64,000 bases of DNA from Candidatus Endomicrobiellum devescovinae (GTDB lineage Bacteria; Elusimicrobiota; Endomicrobiia; Endomicrobiales; Endomicrobiaceae): assembly GCA_031267795.1 (NCBI GenBank), contig JAIRYK010000022.1:186001-250000 (forward strand). The letters are read 5' to 3'. Each line of letters starts with the position of its first letter. The first letter of the stretch is position 1. Positions 34,624 to 45,595 of the stretch are shown in pieces. The notes beneath the pieces are model-generated. The model had not been told where the DNA came from and ran no database searches. It saw only the letters and a program-made list of their open reading frames with translations. The translations under genes and the position numbers were made by a program.

Positions 34624-36142
34624 TTGTTTTCTCCTTCAGAGGGATGTTTATAGAAAACTCCGTCCCTTTATTTTCCTCACTTGTTACAGTTATTCTTCCA
34701 AAATGCAATTCTACTATTTTTTTTACTATCGCAAGACCAAGTCCCATAGACCTCAATTTTGTTGTAAAAAGAGGAGTCCAAATATTATTAAGAATGTTAT
34801 CATTAATTCCAGTTCCTGTATCTTTAACTTTTATTTCAACAAAATCCCCATAGCGTTTTACCGATATATATATATTCCCACCGTCCGGCATGGAATCTCT
34901 TGCATTTATAATAAGCTGCTCTAAAGCCTTGCTTAACTTAGAAGAATCAATCTCAGCTTTAACGTGTTCAAAATTTTCTTTAATTTCTATATTTTTTGGC
35001 AAGTTTACTGTAACAGTAGCAGAATGAACAATATTATCAATATATGTATCCATTTTTTGAATGTTTTCCAGAATTGAAAAAGAAAGAAGATCTGAAAGAA
35101 TCTTATTGATTCTGCCAAGCTCAGAAAAAAACATTTCAATCATTTTGACAGATTTTTCATCGCTGAAATCTTTAGTCTGCGAAAAAAAGAACATTATATT
35201 TTGTAAACTTGTCAATGGATTTTTAATCTCATGTGTTAAAGTCGCTGCAAGTCTTCCAATTGTCGCAAATCTTTCTGATTCTATGAGTTCTTTTTTTACT
35301 AGCTCAAGATTATTTTTTGTCTTGATTAGCTCAGACTTCTCATTGGATAAAGACTTCAAGTTTTTATCAAAAAGCTTTTCCATTGAATTAAAAGCTTCAA
35401 CTAAATATTCAATTTCTTTAACTTTTACTAATGGGTCCTTATATGAAAATTTGCCATTTGACATATTTTTGACACTAATAGATAACTTTTCAATAGGATT
35501 TAGAATTATTCTAACTAATAATAACGACAAACCTAAACAAAAAATAATAACTATAATAGAAATTAGCACGACTGTATTTAATGTACTTGCAATTTTCTGA
35601 TCTGTATTTGCAAAAGATAGGACTACCCTAACAGCACCAATTGACTCTTTTAATTTTATAGAATTTATTTCATCATTAGATGCAGGTATTCCAAAAATAT
35701 CTTCTCCTTTTTTAAATATAGGAGTTAGTACTTCAAGAAACCTAGCGTTTCTTTTAGATTTATTAATAACTGCAGTTGTTTCGCTAATACTATTAAAATC
35801 TATTTTGTTATCTGGTATAATTTTATTAATCTCAGCATCTGTTATTTTAGCCTCAATTAGTTCTCCAGAATCTTTATTGTATATCTCTACACTAACAACA
35901 TCATCTTTAAGAATTGCTCTTTCAGCATGGTAATGTAAAGTTTTCTGTTGATTGACAGATAAAGAGTCCAAACAAGAAGCAGCTAAATCTTTGGCAAAAA
36001 TTTTAGCTTTATTTTTTAGATTATCCTCAAGATTTACTTTGTAAGTTTTAATAAAAAAACTCGTTAGAATAATTGAAGCTAAACTAACCACAAATGCTAT
36101 TATAAATAATAACTCTGTTTTTAAACTTATAAACTTTTTCAT
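34616..36142 (-). CDS. Membrane sensor histidine kinase with HAMP domain
   Basis: The 508-residue protein has one N-terminal membrane helix, a periplasmic sensor domain of ~160 residues, a second helix (VVLISIIVIIFCLGLSLLLV), a HAMP domain (LNPIEKLSISVKNMSNG), a HisKA domain with THEIKNPLTSL, and HATPase boxes QLIINARDSMPDGG, VKDTGTGI and MGLGLAIVKKI. The signal is unknown. It forms an operon with the overlapping receiver protein. Confidence 0.94.
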   Translation of the reverse strand: MKKFISLKTELLFIIAFVVSLASIILTSFFIKTYKVNLEDNLKNKAKIFAKDLAASCLDSLSVNQQKTLHYHAERAILKDDVVSVEIYNKDSGELIEAKITDAEINKIIPDNKIDFNSISETTAVINKSKRNARFLEVLTPIFKKGEDIFGIPASNDEINSIKLKESIGAVRVVLSFANTDQKIASTLNTVVLISIIVIIFCLGLSLLLVRIILNPIEKLSISVKNMSNGKFSYKDPLVKVKEIEYLVEAFNSMEKLFDKNLKSLSNEKSELIKTKNNLELVKKELIESERFATIGRLAATLTHEIKNPLTSLQNIMFFFSQTKDFSDEKSVKMIEMFFSELGRINKILSDLLSFSILENIQKMDTYIDNIVHSATVTVNLPKNIEIKENFEHVKAEIDSSKLSKALEQLIINARDSMPDGGNIYISVKRYGDFVEIKVKDTGTGINDNILNNIWTPLFTTKLRSMGLGLAIVKKIVELHFGRITVTSEENKGTEFSINIPLKEKTSG

Positions 36143-36202
36143 TTTGAGTCTACAATCGTAAAGTTAGCAGCTTAGTATGAACTTATAGAAAAATTAAAGG
36201 AA

Positions 36203-36275
36203 AGCCGACGATAGGGCTTGAACCTACGACCTGCGGTTTACAAAACCGCTGCTCTACCAACTGAGCTACGTCGGC
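36203..36275 (-). tRNA. tRNA-Thr (anticodon TGT)
   Basis: A full cloverleaf is readable on the minus strand: acceptor GCCGACG/CGTCGGC, D-arm GCTC...GAGC, anticodon stem GCGGT/ACCGC with loop TTTGTAA (anticodon TGT), T-arm GTAGG-TTCAAGC-CCTAT, discriminator T. CCA is not encoded. Confidence 0.95.
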
Positions 36276-36301
36276 ATAGATAGCGAGATTAATGTTTGGA
36301 A

Positions 36302-36330
36302 ATAATATAAAAATTACAGCCTCTTGTCAA
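36302..36330 (-). promoter_or_regulatory. Promoter of tRNA-Thr, sharing its -35 with tRNA-Asn
   Basis: On the minus strand TTGACA (36325-36330) and TATTAT (36302-36307) are 17 bases apart. The -35 covers the same bases as the -35 of the divergent tRNA-Asn promoter. Confidence 0.7.
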
Positions 36331-36352
36331 ATTAGAAAAAAATAGATATAAT
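36324..36352 (+). promoter_or_regulatory. Promoter of tRNA-Asn, sharing its -35 with tRNA-Thr
   Basis: TTGTCA (36324-36329) and TATAAT (36347-36352) are 17 bases apart. Start expected near 36359, about 24 bases before the tRNA. Confidence 0.75.
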
Positions 36353-36382
36353 ACTTTCACTCATAGTTGAAAGATGTTCAAT

Positions 36383-36454
36383 TCCGACGTAGCTCAATGG
36401 TGGAGCAATCGGCTGTTAACCGATCGGTTGCTGGTTCGAGTCCAGCCGTCGGAG
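36383..36454 (+). tRNA. tRNA-Asn (anticodon GTT)
   Basis: A cloverleaf is readable: acceptor TCCGACG/CGTCGGA, D-arm GCTC...GAGC, anticodon stem ATCGG/CCGAT with loop CTGTTAA (anticodon GTT), T-arm loop TTCGAGT, discriminator G. CCA is not encoded; a T-run follows directly. Confidence 0.95.
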
Positions 36455-36477
36455 CTTTTTTTAAATTAATCATTTAT

Positions 36478-36510
36478 CCTGCTAAACACAGCAGGGGTTT
36501 TTGTTTTTTC
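36478..36510 (+). terminator. Rho-independent terminator after tRNA-Asn
   Basis: Stem CCTGCT/AGCAGG with a 6-base loop, followed by a T-rich stretch (GGTTTTTGTTTTTT). It separates the tRNA from guaB. Confidence 0.8.
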
Positions 36511-36546
36511 TTGTAACGTGCTTATATAATTTGTAGAATACCCTAA

Positions 36547-38025
<1,479 letters not shown>

Positions 38026-38057
38026 TACATATAGACGATTAAAAGTTTTGAGATAAA

Positions 38058-38303
38058 ATGAAAAAGCATTATAATAAAATTGATCTTACAAAAGAGCAAA
38101 AGCTGCAAATTGCAGCAAAATTAAAAAAATATTTAAGAGAAAACTACTATACTGACATTGGAGATCTTAAAGCAGAACTCTTTATAGACTTTATTTCCGA
38201 CACCATTGCTCCTTTTTATTATAATAAAGGTCTTGCTGATTCTATAACTCTGATGAAGGATAGAATTGAAGATCTTTATTCTCTTATGAAGGAAGAAAAA
38301 TAG
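38058..38303 (+). CDS. DUF2164 family protein
   Basis: The 81-residue protein matches the pattern of DUF2164: LTKEQKLQIAAKLKKYL, then DIGDLKAELFIDFISDTIAPFYYNKGLADS. Function is unknown. It lies 32 bases after guaB and 3 bases before the transporter, so it is probably co-transcribed with both. Confidence 0.8.
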   Translation: MKKHYNKIDLTKEQKLQIAAKLKKYLRENYYTDIGDLKAELFIDFISDTIAPFYYNKGLADSITLMKDRIEDLYSLMKEEK

Positions 38304-38306
38304 TTT

Positions 38307-39239
38307 ATGTTTGACAACTTAATAGCATTCTTTTTACTTACAGGGCTTGGAGTATTTTTTAAATGGAAAAAACCTGGAAACATAGATCCCGACCAAGCAA
38401 GACATGTCATAAACACAACAATAATCAAATTTTTCTTGCCAGCACTGTGTTTTAAGGTTATAGCAACCTCGCCGATAGATATAAATACTATATTGGTTCC
38501 CGTCACAGCAGTTTCAACGATAGTAATTTCAATTTTATTATCTTTTATCGTTTACACCATATTTGAGAAGTTTGTATCTCTGCACAAAAAAGAAAAAGGA
38601 GCGCTGATATTAGGCTCATCTTTTGGAAATGTAACATTTCTGGGGCTTTTATTTCTTACTGGGCTTTACGGAGAAAGCGTAGTAAAATATGTTCTTTTGT
38701 ACGACTTTCTCGCCACTACGCCTTTATTGTGGCTTGTCGGTACGACAATAGCATCTTATTATGGAAAAGAGAGTAAACTAAACGTAAGAGAAGGCTTGAA
38801 AATAATAGCAGAAATGCCGCCTATGTGGGCACTTCTGGTAGGGTTCATAGTAAACTTTTCATCTATGTCTCTACCTAGTTTTTTCTTAAAAACTTTAGAA
38901 CTTATGTGTCTTCCAATAGTTCCATTAATGATATTTAGCGTTGGGCTTGCTTTGACTATGCCAAAAATTAAACATGCTGTAATTGCAATGCCTGCAATTA
39001 TAATTAAATTGTGTTTTGTACCTTTGATATCTTTTGCAATAGCTTATTTTTTAGGAATGGATGGACTTGCTTTAAAATCTGTCATTATGGAAGCAGCGAT
39101 GCCAACAATGGTGTTGACTTTAGTTGTATCTTCACATCATAAACTTGACCACACATTGTCAGCTCTTATAATTTTGTTTACAACCGCATCAGCTTTCATT
39201 ACGCTTCCCTTAACATCTTGGTTGATAAGAAATTTTTAG
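38307..39239 (+). CDS. AEC-family membrane transporter
   Basis: The 310-residue protein has about ten membrane segments in two five-helix halves, as in the auxin efflux carrier family: LTGLGVFFKWKKPGNIDPDQARHV, FGNVTFLGLLFL, and a second half LALTMPKIKHAVIAMPAIIIK with MEAAMPTMVLTLVVS. Members export malonate, malate or other organic acids, but the substrate cannot be read here. Confidence 0.88.
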   Translation: MFDNLIAFFLLTGLGVFFKWKKPGNIDPDQARHVINTTIIKFFLPALCFKVIATSPIDINTILVPVTAVSTIVISILLSFIVYTIFEKFVSLHKKEKGALILGSSFGNVTFLGLLFLTGLYGESVVKYVLLYDFLATTPLLWLVGTTIASYYGKESKLNVREGLKIIAEMPPMWALLVGFIVNFSSMSLPSFFLKTLELMCLPIVPLMIFSVGLALTMPKIKHAVIAMPAIIIKLCFVPLISFAIAYFLGMDGLALKSVIMEAAMPTMVLTLVVSSHHKLDHTLSALIILFTTASAFITLPLTSWLIRNF

Positions 39240-39270
39240 GTTTAACCTTTAAAATATAAGTTTTCATAAA

Positions 39271-39304
39271 AAAACATCTGCCTATATAAAAAGGCAGATG
39301 TTTT
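39271..39304. terminator. Bidirectional terminator between the AEC transporter and rpsI
   Basis: AAAACATCTGCCT and its inverted copy flank an 8-base loop; A-runs on one side and T-runs on the other allow function for both converging units. Confidence 0.85.
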
Positions 39305-39325
39305 GAATTTTACAAAAATTAAATA

Positions 39326-39721
39326 TTAACGCTTTGAGAATTGGAAGCGTTTTCTTGCTTTCGGTCTTCCAGGTTTCTTTCTTTCAACCATTCTTGAATC
39401 TCTAGTTAGAAGACCTTCTTTTTTCAAAGCTGCTTTTGATGCTTCGTTAAGCTCCAAAATTGTCCTTGCTATGCTATGGCTTATAGCTCCCGCTTGTCCG
39501 CTTACGCCACCACCGTTTACATTGACAAAAAAATCATAATTCTTTACGCCTTCCCAAATACCTAAAGGCTTTAAAGCTGTTTTTTTCAATCTTTCTAATC
39601 CGCCAAAATATTCATCTACAGTCTTATTATTTATTATAATTTTACCATTGCCATTTGCCACTCTAGTTCTGGCAATTGCATTCTTTCTGCGCCCTGCGCT
39701 TAAATAAGAAACATTGCTCAT
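39326..39721 (-). CDS. rpsI: Ribosomal protein S9
   Basis: The 131-residue protein has the S9 signatures GRRKNAIARTRV, NVNGGGVSGQAGAISHSIARTI and the basic tail RDSRMVERKKPGRPKARKRF followed by QFSKR. It follows rplM by 12 bases, the standard L13-S9 pair. Confidence 0.98.
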   Translation of the reverse strand: MSNVSYLSAGRRKNAIARTRVANGNGKIIINNKTVDEYFGGLERLKKTALKPLGIWEGVKNYDFFVNVNGGGVSGQAGAISHSIARTILELNEASKAALKKEGLLTRDSRMVERKKPGRPKARKRFQFSKR

Positions 39722-39733
39722 TTTTTCTCCTCT

Positions 39734-40162
39734 TTACTTTGCCGACGCTAATTGCGCGCTGTGCGTATGTTTATCTTCTCTAAATACTTTAAGTCTTGTA
39801 ATCTGCCTATCTGCAAGTTTGTTCTTTGGAAGCATGCCTTTTACTGCGGCAAGCAACGCTTTCTCTGGACTCTTTTCCATCAAAACAGAATAAGGTGTTA
39901 ACTTTGCTCCTCCTGGATATCCAGAATATGTAAAATACGTCTTTTGATCAAGTTTTTTACCTGTAAGAACAATCTTGCTTGCATTTACAACAACAACAAA
40001 ATCTCCGCAATCTATATGGTTTGTATAGAAAACCTTATTTTTGCCTCTTAAAAGCTCTGCTATTTCAACAGCAAGCCTCCCTAAAATTTTCCCGCTTGCG
40101 TCTATCAAGTGCCATTTTCTTTCAATCGCGTCTTGTTTTGGTAAATAAGTTTTTTTATTCAT
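39734..40162 (-). CDS. rplM: Ribosomal protein L13
   Basis: The 142-residue protein has KWHLIDASGKILGRLAVEIA, the GDFVVVVNASKIVLTGKK core and AVKGMLPKNKLADRQITRLK. First gene of the L13-S9 operon; a leader with a possible hairpin precedes it. Confidence 0.98.
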   Translation of the reverse strand: MNKKTYLPKQDAIERKWHLIDASGKILGRLAVEIAELLRGKNKVFYTNHIDCGDFVVVVNASKIVLTGKKLDQKTYFTYSGYPGGAKLTPYSVLMEKSPEKALLAAVKGMLPKNKLADRQITRLKVFREDKHTHSAQLASAK

Positions 40163-40330
40163 CTCTAAAACCCTGTCCTATAAAATTATACTGCCTTTAA
40201 AATAACAAAACCCGCTGGCATTATAAACTCTAAAATATAATCGCCAACAATGAGATGTCTATTTATAAGCTGTTAAATCTTAGTGGGGCAACCAAGCTTT
40301 TAACATCTTTATCCAGCTATTTTATTGTAC
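40163..40330 (-). promoter_or_regulatory. rplM promoter region and candidate structured leader
   Basis: An extended -10 (TGGTACAAT) lies at about 40325-40333 on the minus strand, giving a ~155-base leader. Within it GTTAAA...TTTAAC and GCTT...AAG arms (about 40264-40297) can form a hairpin. A second -10 (TATAAT) nearer the gene at about 40185-40190 could give a short leader instead. A ribosomal-protein regulatory leader is possible but unproven. Confidence 0.35.
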
Positions 40331-40379
40331 CATAATTTAACTGCAAAAAACAAACCTTAATAAAATGAAATTTCAATCG

Positions 40380-41213
40380 TCAAAATGTAATGCCTACCTT
40401 AACACCATATTCAACTGTATTATTCTTTGGTTCTAGGTATCCATTAACGATATCTGAATTTGCTATATCCCAGTATTTTACAAACGGTTCAAGAAATACT
40501 GCAAATTCATCTCCTATTTTTTTAGAAACTCTGGATGAAACTCTAAAACCATATCCTCTATGTTGAGCATTTTTTATAGGCTTCCTACTTCCGTTCGTGT
40601 CTATGCCTGAAGTCTGCTGACCTAACAAAAACAAATCAAATTCAGGATTTAAACTAAACAACCAGTCATTAGCTAGCTCAGCCCTCAATATTATGCCTAA
40701 CGGTATATATAAATACAGTGAATATCTGTCATACCCCACAATTTTGGCAGGTTTTCCATCTTTAATATAATCGTAATCATTTATTCTATTAAACAATCCT
40801 CTAAAAGCAAATCCTAAATAGGGCATTACTACAGATGCATTATCATTGAAAGGCAACGCCAAACCGTATAATAATCTATGTTCTTGATACCAATCCGTAC
40901 GGCAATTTACTTTGAATTTTATCTTCCCATCTTGAGAAGCTCCGTCATAAATAAGGTCTCCATAAGAAAGATCTACTTGATATGACCAAAATGAAGATTT
41001 CTCAGTACTTTTACGTGATAAATATTCGTAAGATAATCCATACCTTTCCCCTTCAATAGACATGAATTTCTCGCCATCATAAACTTCTTGATACTTATAT
41101 CCGCTTATTTCAAAGCCAATAGAATGTTCTTTATTTCCTGTTGCAGCCAAAGGCTTTATCGCAGTTAAACAAATAAGAAAAAATAATAAGAGTAAATTTT
41201 TATAGCAAAACAT
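40380..41213 (-). CDS. Predicted outer-membrane beta-barrel protein, unknown function
   Basis: The ~277-residue protein has a signal peptide (LLLLFFLICLTAIKPLAA) and then alternating polar/aromatic beta strands (SIGFEISGYKYQEVY, GLSYEYLSRKS, FWSYQVDLSYGDL) ending EYGVKVGITF, with a C-terminal Phe as in outer-membrane barrels. The ATG at 41213 is preferred over an upstream GTG. Its C-terminal strand style resembles the last piece of the degraded gene at 9.9-10.3 kb, but no family is recognised. Confidence 0.65.
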   Translation of the reverse strand: MFCYKNLLLLFFLICLTAIKPLAATGNKEHSIGFEISGYKYQEVYDGEKFMSIEGERYGLSYEYLSRKSTEKSSFWSYQVDLSYGDLIYDGASQDGKIKFKVNCRTDWYQEHRLLYGLALPFNDNASVVMPYLGFAFRGLFNRINDYDYIKDGKPAKIVGYDRYSLYLYIPLGIILRAELANDWLFSLNPEFDLFLLGQQTSGIDTNGSRKPIKNAQHRGYGFRVSSRVSKKIGDEFAVFLEPFVKYWDIANSDIVNGYLEPKNNTVEYGVKVGITF

Positions 41214-41266
41214 TTCGCTCACTTATTTAATATTAAAAGTTATTTTATTTCATGATTTTACAAAAT

Positions 41267-44200
41267 TTAGTTGATATTTTGGTGGGCAACGCTCATCATG
41301 AGCTTAATTCTGTTAATTTGATTGACTTCACTAAGTCCGGGATCATAATCAATAGCTACTATATTTACATCGTTATAACGATATTTTAATTCTTTCATAA
41401 CGCCTTTGCCTGTTATATGATTTGGCAAACAACCGAATGGCTGAACACATAAAATATTTTTGGTGTCGCTTTCTATAAGTTCAAGCATCTCAGCAGTTAA
41501 AAGCCAACCCTCGCCTGCTTGATTACATACAGAAACAATATCAGACGCTTTCTTTGCCAATTTCTTTGTGGTTTGAGAAGGGCTAAAATTGTTGCTTTTC
41601 TTCAGCGCCTTTCTTATAACTGCCCGCAACGTCTCTATATATTTGCTTGTTATAAGCGATATTATTTTGACTTTAAAACTGCCTTCAAGGTATTTATGTT
41701 GATAAATATTGTCTAATATCATATATAGCATTGTATCCATCAGGTTAGGAACCACAACTTCAGCTCCTTCTTTTTCCAAAGAAGAAACTAAATTATTGTT
41801 TGCAGTCGGGTGAAATTTAACCAAAACTTCTCCTACAATCCCAACACGAGGTTTTTTAACTTTTTTGACGGCTATATTGTCAAAATCTCTTACTATTTCT
41901 TTCACAGTTCTTCTAAAATTAAACCATGTATTCTTGCTTATAATGTCCGAAAGACGCTTAAGCCAAGACTCCGTCAAAGCGTCAGTTTGCCCAATGTAAA
42001 ATTCATAAGGACGCATGCGATTTGAAAGTTTCATAATCAAATCGCCGTAAATAATAACTAAAATAAAATCTCTGATCATTGGAAATGAAAATCCAATAGA
42101 TTTGTTTTGTGATGCTTTTGAAGTGCTTAAAGGAAACACGGATACTTTTTCAAACCCAGCTTTACTAATTGCTTTCCTTAAAAGACAAGAATAATTTGTA
42201 GCTCTGCAAGCGCCACCCGTATGAGAAATTACCAAAGCTGTATTATCCAAATCATACTTACCAGACTTTAAAGCATTAATAAATTGCCCTATGATTATTA
42301 TTGCCGGATAACATGCATCATTGTTTACGTACTTAAGACCTTCTTCAACATCGTTTGCTGAAACTTTTGATAAAACTTCTAATTTTACTCCATATTTACG
42401 AAAAATTGACTCTGCCAAACTAAAATGTATAGGAGACATTTGTGGACATAAAACCGTACAAAAATCCTTTGCGCTTTTTTCTACTTTTGAAGTATTTGTA
42501 TTTTTGGTTTCAGAAATATTTTCATCAAGTTTTAATGATTTATGTTCCTTCATGGACGCAAACAAAGAACGTATTCGTATTTTCACAGCGCCAAGATTAG
42601 ATCCCTCATCTATTTTCAAAATAGTGTAAATTTTTCCATACTTAGAAAAAATCTCTTCAGTTTGTTCCGCACTGATTGCATCCAACCCACACCCGAAAGA
42701 ATTGAGCTGAATCATTTCTAGATTCTCAGTTTCGCAAGCAACTTTTGCCGCACGGTACAATCTTGAATGATATGTCCATTGATCAACAAAAGTGATTTTT
42801 GATAAAACTCCTGCTAAATGAGAAACGGAATCCTCAGTTAGAACAGGAATTCCTTGCGATACTATAAAGTCAGCTATACCATGATTTATGATTGGATCCA
42901 GATGATACGGTCTCCCGCCAAGAATAACAGCGGTGATACCTTTTGTTTTGACTTCATTTACAATAAGCTCTCCCCTTTTTTTAATATTTTTCTTGAATAA
43001 ATTAAGAGCTGCCCTCGCTTTTAAAACTGCCGTTTTTAATTCCTGCCTGCTTATTTTAAAATCCCTAAGTTCATCGGAAAGTCTGCTTATAAGTCTTTTT
43101 ACATTGTTAAAAGGTAAGAAAGGTTGCAAAAAATTTACTCCATTTTCTTTTAACGAATCTATATTTAGACGAATAACTTCAGGATAGCCTGAAACTATAG
43201 GGCAATTATAATTATTGTTCGCCTCTTTAAATTCTTTTATTTCAGAAGGAATACACGGATAGAAAATTGTTTTTAGACCTTTTTTTACAAGATTTTCTAT
43301 ATGTCCGTGAACCATTTTTGCAGGAAAACAAATAGTCTGCGAAGCAATACTATCAATCCCGTCATTAAATACTGTATTTGAAGATTTGTCCGACAATACT
43401 ACTCTAAACCCAAGATTTGTAAAAAAAGTAAACCAAAAAGGATAGTGCTCATACATATTTAAGACGCGAGGTATGCCTATTTCTCCGCGAAAAGCTTTAT
43501 TAGAGTCTAGTGGTTTATAATAATCAAAAAGACGCTTATACTTATAATCGTACATATTAAAAACTGAGTTTTGAGTTTTTCTATTTTGTAATGCATTCTC
43601 GCATCTATTGCCTGAAATAAACGATCTGCCATCGTTAAATCTTGAAATATTTAAAAGACATCTATTTTCGCAGCCTGCACAACGCGCATTTTTTGTCTCG
43701 TAAGAAAACCCCAAGAGTCTCTCTCTGGGGATAAGAGACGTTGAAGAAATTTTATTTTGCAATGCTATCAAAGCAGAGCCAAAAGCCCCCATCAACCCCG
43801 CTATATCAGGACGTATCACCTCTGTTTTTAAAAGTTTCTCAGCAGCCTTTAAGATGCCGTCGTTAAGAAATGTGCCACCCTGAACTACTATTTGTCCTCC
43901 TAACTCTTTAGAATCGCTGATTCTTATAACTTTATACAAAGCATTTTTAATAACCGAATAATCTAATCCCGCAGATATGTCGCCTATACTTGCTCCTTCT
44001 TTCTGAGCCTGTTTTATTTTAGAATTCATAAATACAGTACACCTTGAGCCTAAATCAACTGGACTCTTGGCAAACAAAGCGCACTTTGCAAAATCTTGAG
44101 TGCTACAATTTAATGATTCTGCAAAATTCTGTATAAAAGAACCACAACCTGAAGAACAAGCTTCATTCAAAATTATTTTATCCACCTGACCGTTTTTAAC

Positions 44201-45496
44201 ATATATACATTTCATATCCTGACCGCCGATATCTAAAATAAAAGATACATTTGGATTGAAATGATGAGCAGCTTTATAGTGGGCTATTGTTTCAACTTCT
44301 CCGCAATCAAAATTCAATGCGGCTTTTATTAAAGCTTCTCCATATCCTGTAACGCATGCTCCGTATATTTGTGCAGTTGAAGGAATTTTCGCATAAATAT
44401 CATTTAAAATATCTACGGTTGATTTTAAAGGATTTCCCTGATTGGAACCATAATACGAATATGCTATCGCTTTGTCTTTATTTATTAAAACTGCTTTTGT
44501 CGTAGTAGAACCTGCGTCTATACCTAAAAATAATCCACCTTTAACGTCTTTGAGCTCAATTTTTGGAACAGAGATTTTATTATGTCTAAGCAAAAAATTT
44601 TTATAATCTTCTTCATCTTTAAAAAGAGGCTCTACATTTTCTCTGACAGCATTAAAATGTTCTGTTTTTAACGATTGAAATTTTTCTTGCAATGTGTTAA
44701 AAGTAAATTCCCTTCCTTCACTTAACAAAGCCGCGCCGAATGAAACAAAAAAATGAGCGTTTTCAGGGAAAAATATGTTTTCAGGACTCAACTTTAAAGT
44801 CTCTATAAAACGTTTTCTAAGTTCAGATAAAAAGAAAAGAGGTCCTCCAAGAAAACATACTTTGCCTTTAATGGAACTGCCTCTTGCTAATCCGCCAATA
44901 GTTTGGTTGACAACCGCCTGAAGTATGCTTACTGCAATATCTTCCTTTGCTGCGCCCTCATTTAAAAGAGGCATTATATCTGTCTTTGCAAATACTCCAC
45001 ATCTGGCGGCTATTGGATAAATAGTTTTATAATTTTTAGCAAGTTCATTTATTCCTTCGGCATCAGTTTTAAGAGTTTTAGCCATCTGGTCTATAAATGC
45101 TCCTGTACCGCCAGCACAGGTTTCATTCATTCTTTGGTCTATTGAAGAATTAGAAAAAAATGTAAGCTTGGCGTCTTCGCCGCCAAGCTCTATTGCAACG
45201 TCAATTTTAGGAAGAAATGTTCTTATGGCTTTTGTGCAAGCTATAACTTCTTGTTTAAAATTTATGCCGACTCTTTGCGATAAAGTTATTGCACCAGAAC
45301 CTGCAGCACAGATTGTGACAGGAGTTTCTTTAATATGTTCTGGAATATCATCTAATAAACTAATTATTGTACTGATTAAGTCAAGCTGGTGTCTTTTGTA
45401 ATTGCAATAGATAGGATTATTATTTTGATCAAGAATTGAAAGTTTAACGGTTGTAGAACCTATATCTAATCCAGATTTAAAGATTCTATTTGCCAC
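41267..45496 (-). CDS. Two-headed 2-hydroxyacyl-CoA dehydratase-type activase fused to DUF2229/HgdB-like domains
   Basis: The 1409-residue protein has two ASKHA-fold ATPase domains (BcrAD/BadFG type). The first, at about 8-270, has LDIGSTTVKLSIL, ELGGEDAKLTFF and NETCAGGTGAFIDQM. The second, at about 325-585, has LGIDAGSTTTKAVLI, LDIGGQDMKCIYV and NEACSSGCGSFIQNF. Each carries a Cys for the subunit-bridging Fe-S cluster. A Cys set (CAGCENRCLL) and DUF2229 follow, then a dehydratase-like region (VLCPQMSPIHFSLAE, SHTGGACRATNYSCLL). Such proteins couple ATP hydrolysis to low-potential electron transfer; the substrate of this large type is unknown. The GTG at 45496 with GGAG is preferred over a TTG at 45508. 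Confidence 0.88.
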   Translation of the reverse strand: MANRIFKSGLDIGSTTVKLSILDQNNNPIYCNYKRHQLDLISTIISLLDDIPEHIKETPVTICAAGSGAITLSQRVGINFKQEVIACTKAIRTFLPKIDVAIELGGEDAKLTFFSNSSIDQRMNETCAGGTGAFIDQMAKTLKTDAEGINELAKNYKTIYPIAARCGVFAKTDIMPLLNEGAAKEDIAVSILQAVVNQTIGGLARGSSIKGKVCFLGGPLFFLSELRKRFIETLKLSPENIFFPENAHFFVSFGAALLSEGREFTFNTLQEKFQSLKTEHFNAVRENVEPLFKDEEDYKNFLLRHNKISVPKIELKDVKGGLFLGIDAGSTTTKAVLINKDKAIAYSYYGSNQGNPLKSTVDILNDIYAKIPSTAQIYGACVTGYGEALIKAALNFDCGEVETIAHYKAAHHFNPNVSFILDIGGQDMKCIYVKNGQVDKIILNEACSSGCGSFIQNFAESLNCSTQDFAKCALFAKSPVDLGSRCTVFMNSKIKQAQKEGASIGDISAGLDYSVIKNALYKVIRISDSKELGGQIVVQGGTFLNDGILKAAEKLLKTEVIRPDIAGLMGAFGSALIALQNKISSTSLIPRERLLGFSYETKNARCAGCENRCLLNISRFNDGRSFISGNRCENALQNRKTQNSVFNMYDYKYKRLFDYYKPLDSNKAFRGEIGIPRVLNMYEHYPFWFTFFTNLGFRVVLSDKSSNTVFNDGIDSIASQTICFPAKMVHGHIENLVKKGLKTIFYPCIPSEIKEFKEANNNYNCPIVSGYPEVIRLNIDSLKENGVNFLQPFLPFNNVKRLISRLSDELRDFKISRQELKTAVLKARAALNLFKKNIKKRGELIVNEVKTKGITAVILGGRPYHLDPIINHGIADFIVSQGIPVLTEDSVSHLAGVLSKITFVDQWTYHSRLYRAAKVACETENLEMIQLNSFGCGLDAISAEQTEEIFSKYGKIYTILKIDEGSNLGAVKIRIRSLFASMKEHKSLKLDENISETKNTNTSKVEKSAKDFCTVLCPQMSPIHFSLAESIFRKYGVKLEVLSKVSANDVEEGLKYVNNDACYPAIIIIGQFINALKSGKYDLDNTALVISHTGGACRATNYSCLLRKAISKAGFEKVSVFPLSTSKASQNKSIGFSFPMIRDFILVIIYGDLIMKLSNRMRPYEFYIGQTDALTESWLKRLSDIISKNTWFNFRRTVKEIVRDFDNIAVKKVKKPRVGIVGEVLVKFHPTANNNLVSSLEKEGAEVVVPNLMDTMLYMILDNIYQHKYLEGSFKVKIISLITSKYIETLRAVIRKALKKSNNFSPSQTTKKLAKKASDIVSVCNQAGEGWLLTAEMLELIESDTKNILCVQPFGCLPNHITGKGVMKELKYRYNDVNIVAIDYDPGLSEVNQINRIKLMMSVAHQNIN

Positions 45497-45595
45497 TTTG
45501 CACTCCAATATGAAAATTGGAAGATATTTTTATGCGCAACTGCATCAGAATTTTACAAATTTTTATATTTTAGGTAAAGCTAAAATTTTATAAAA

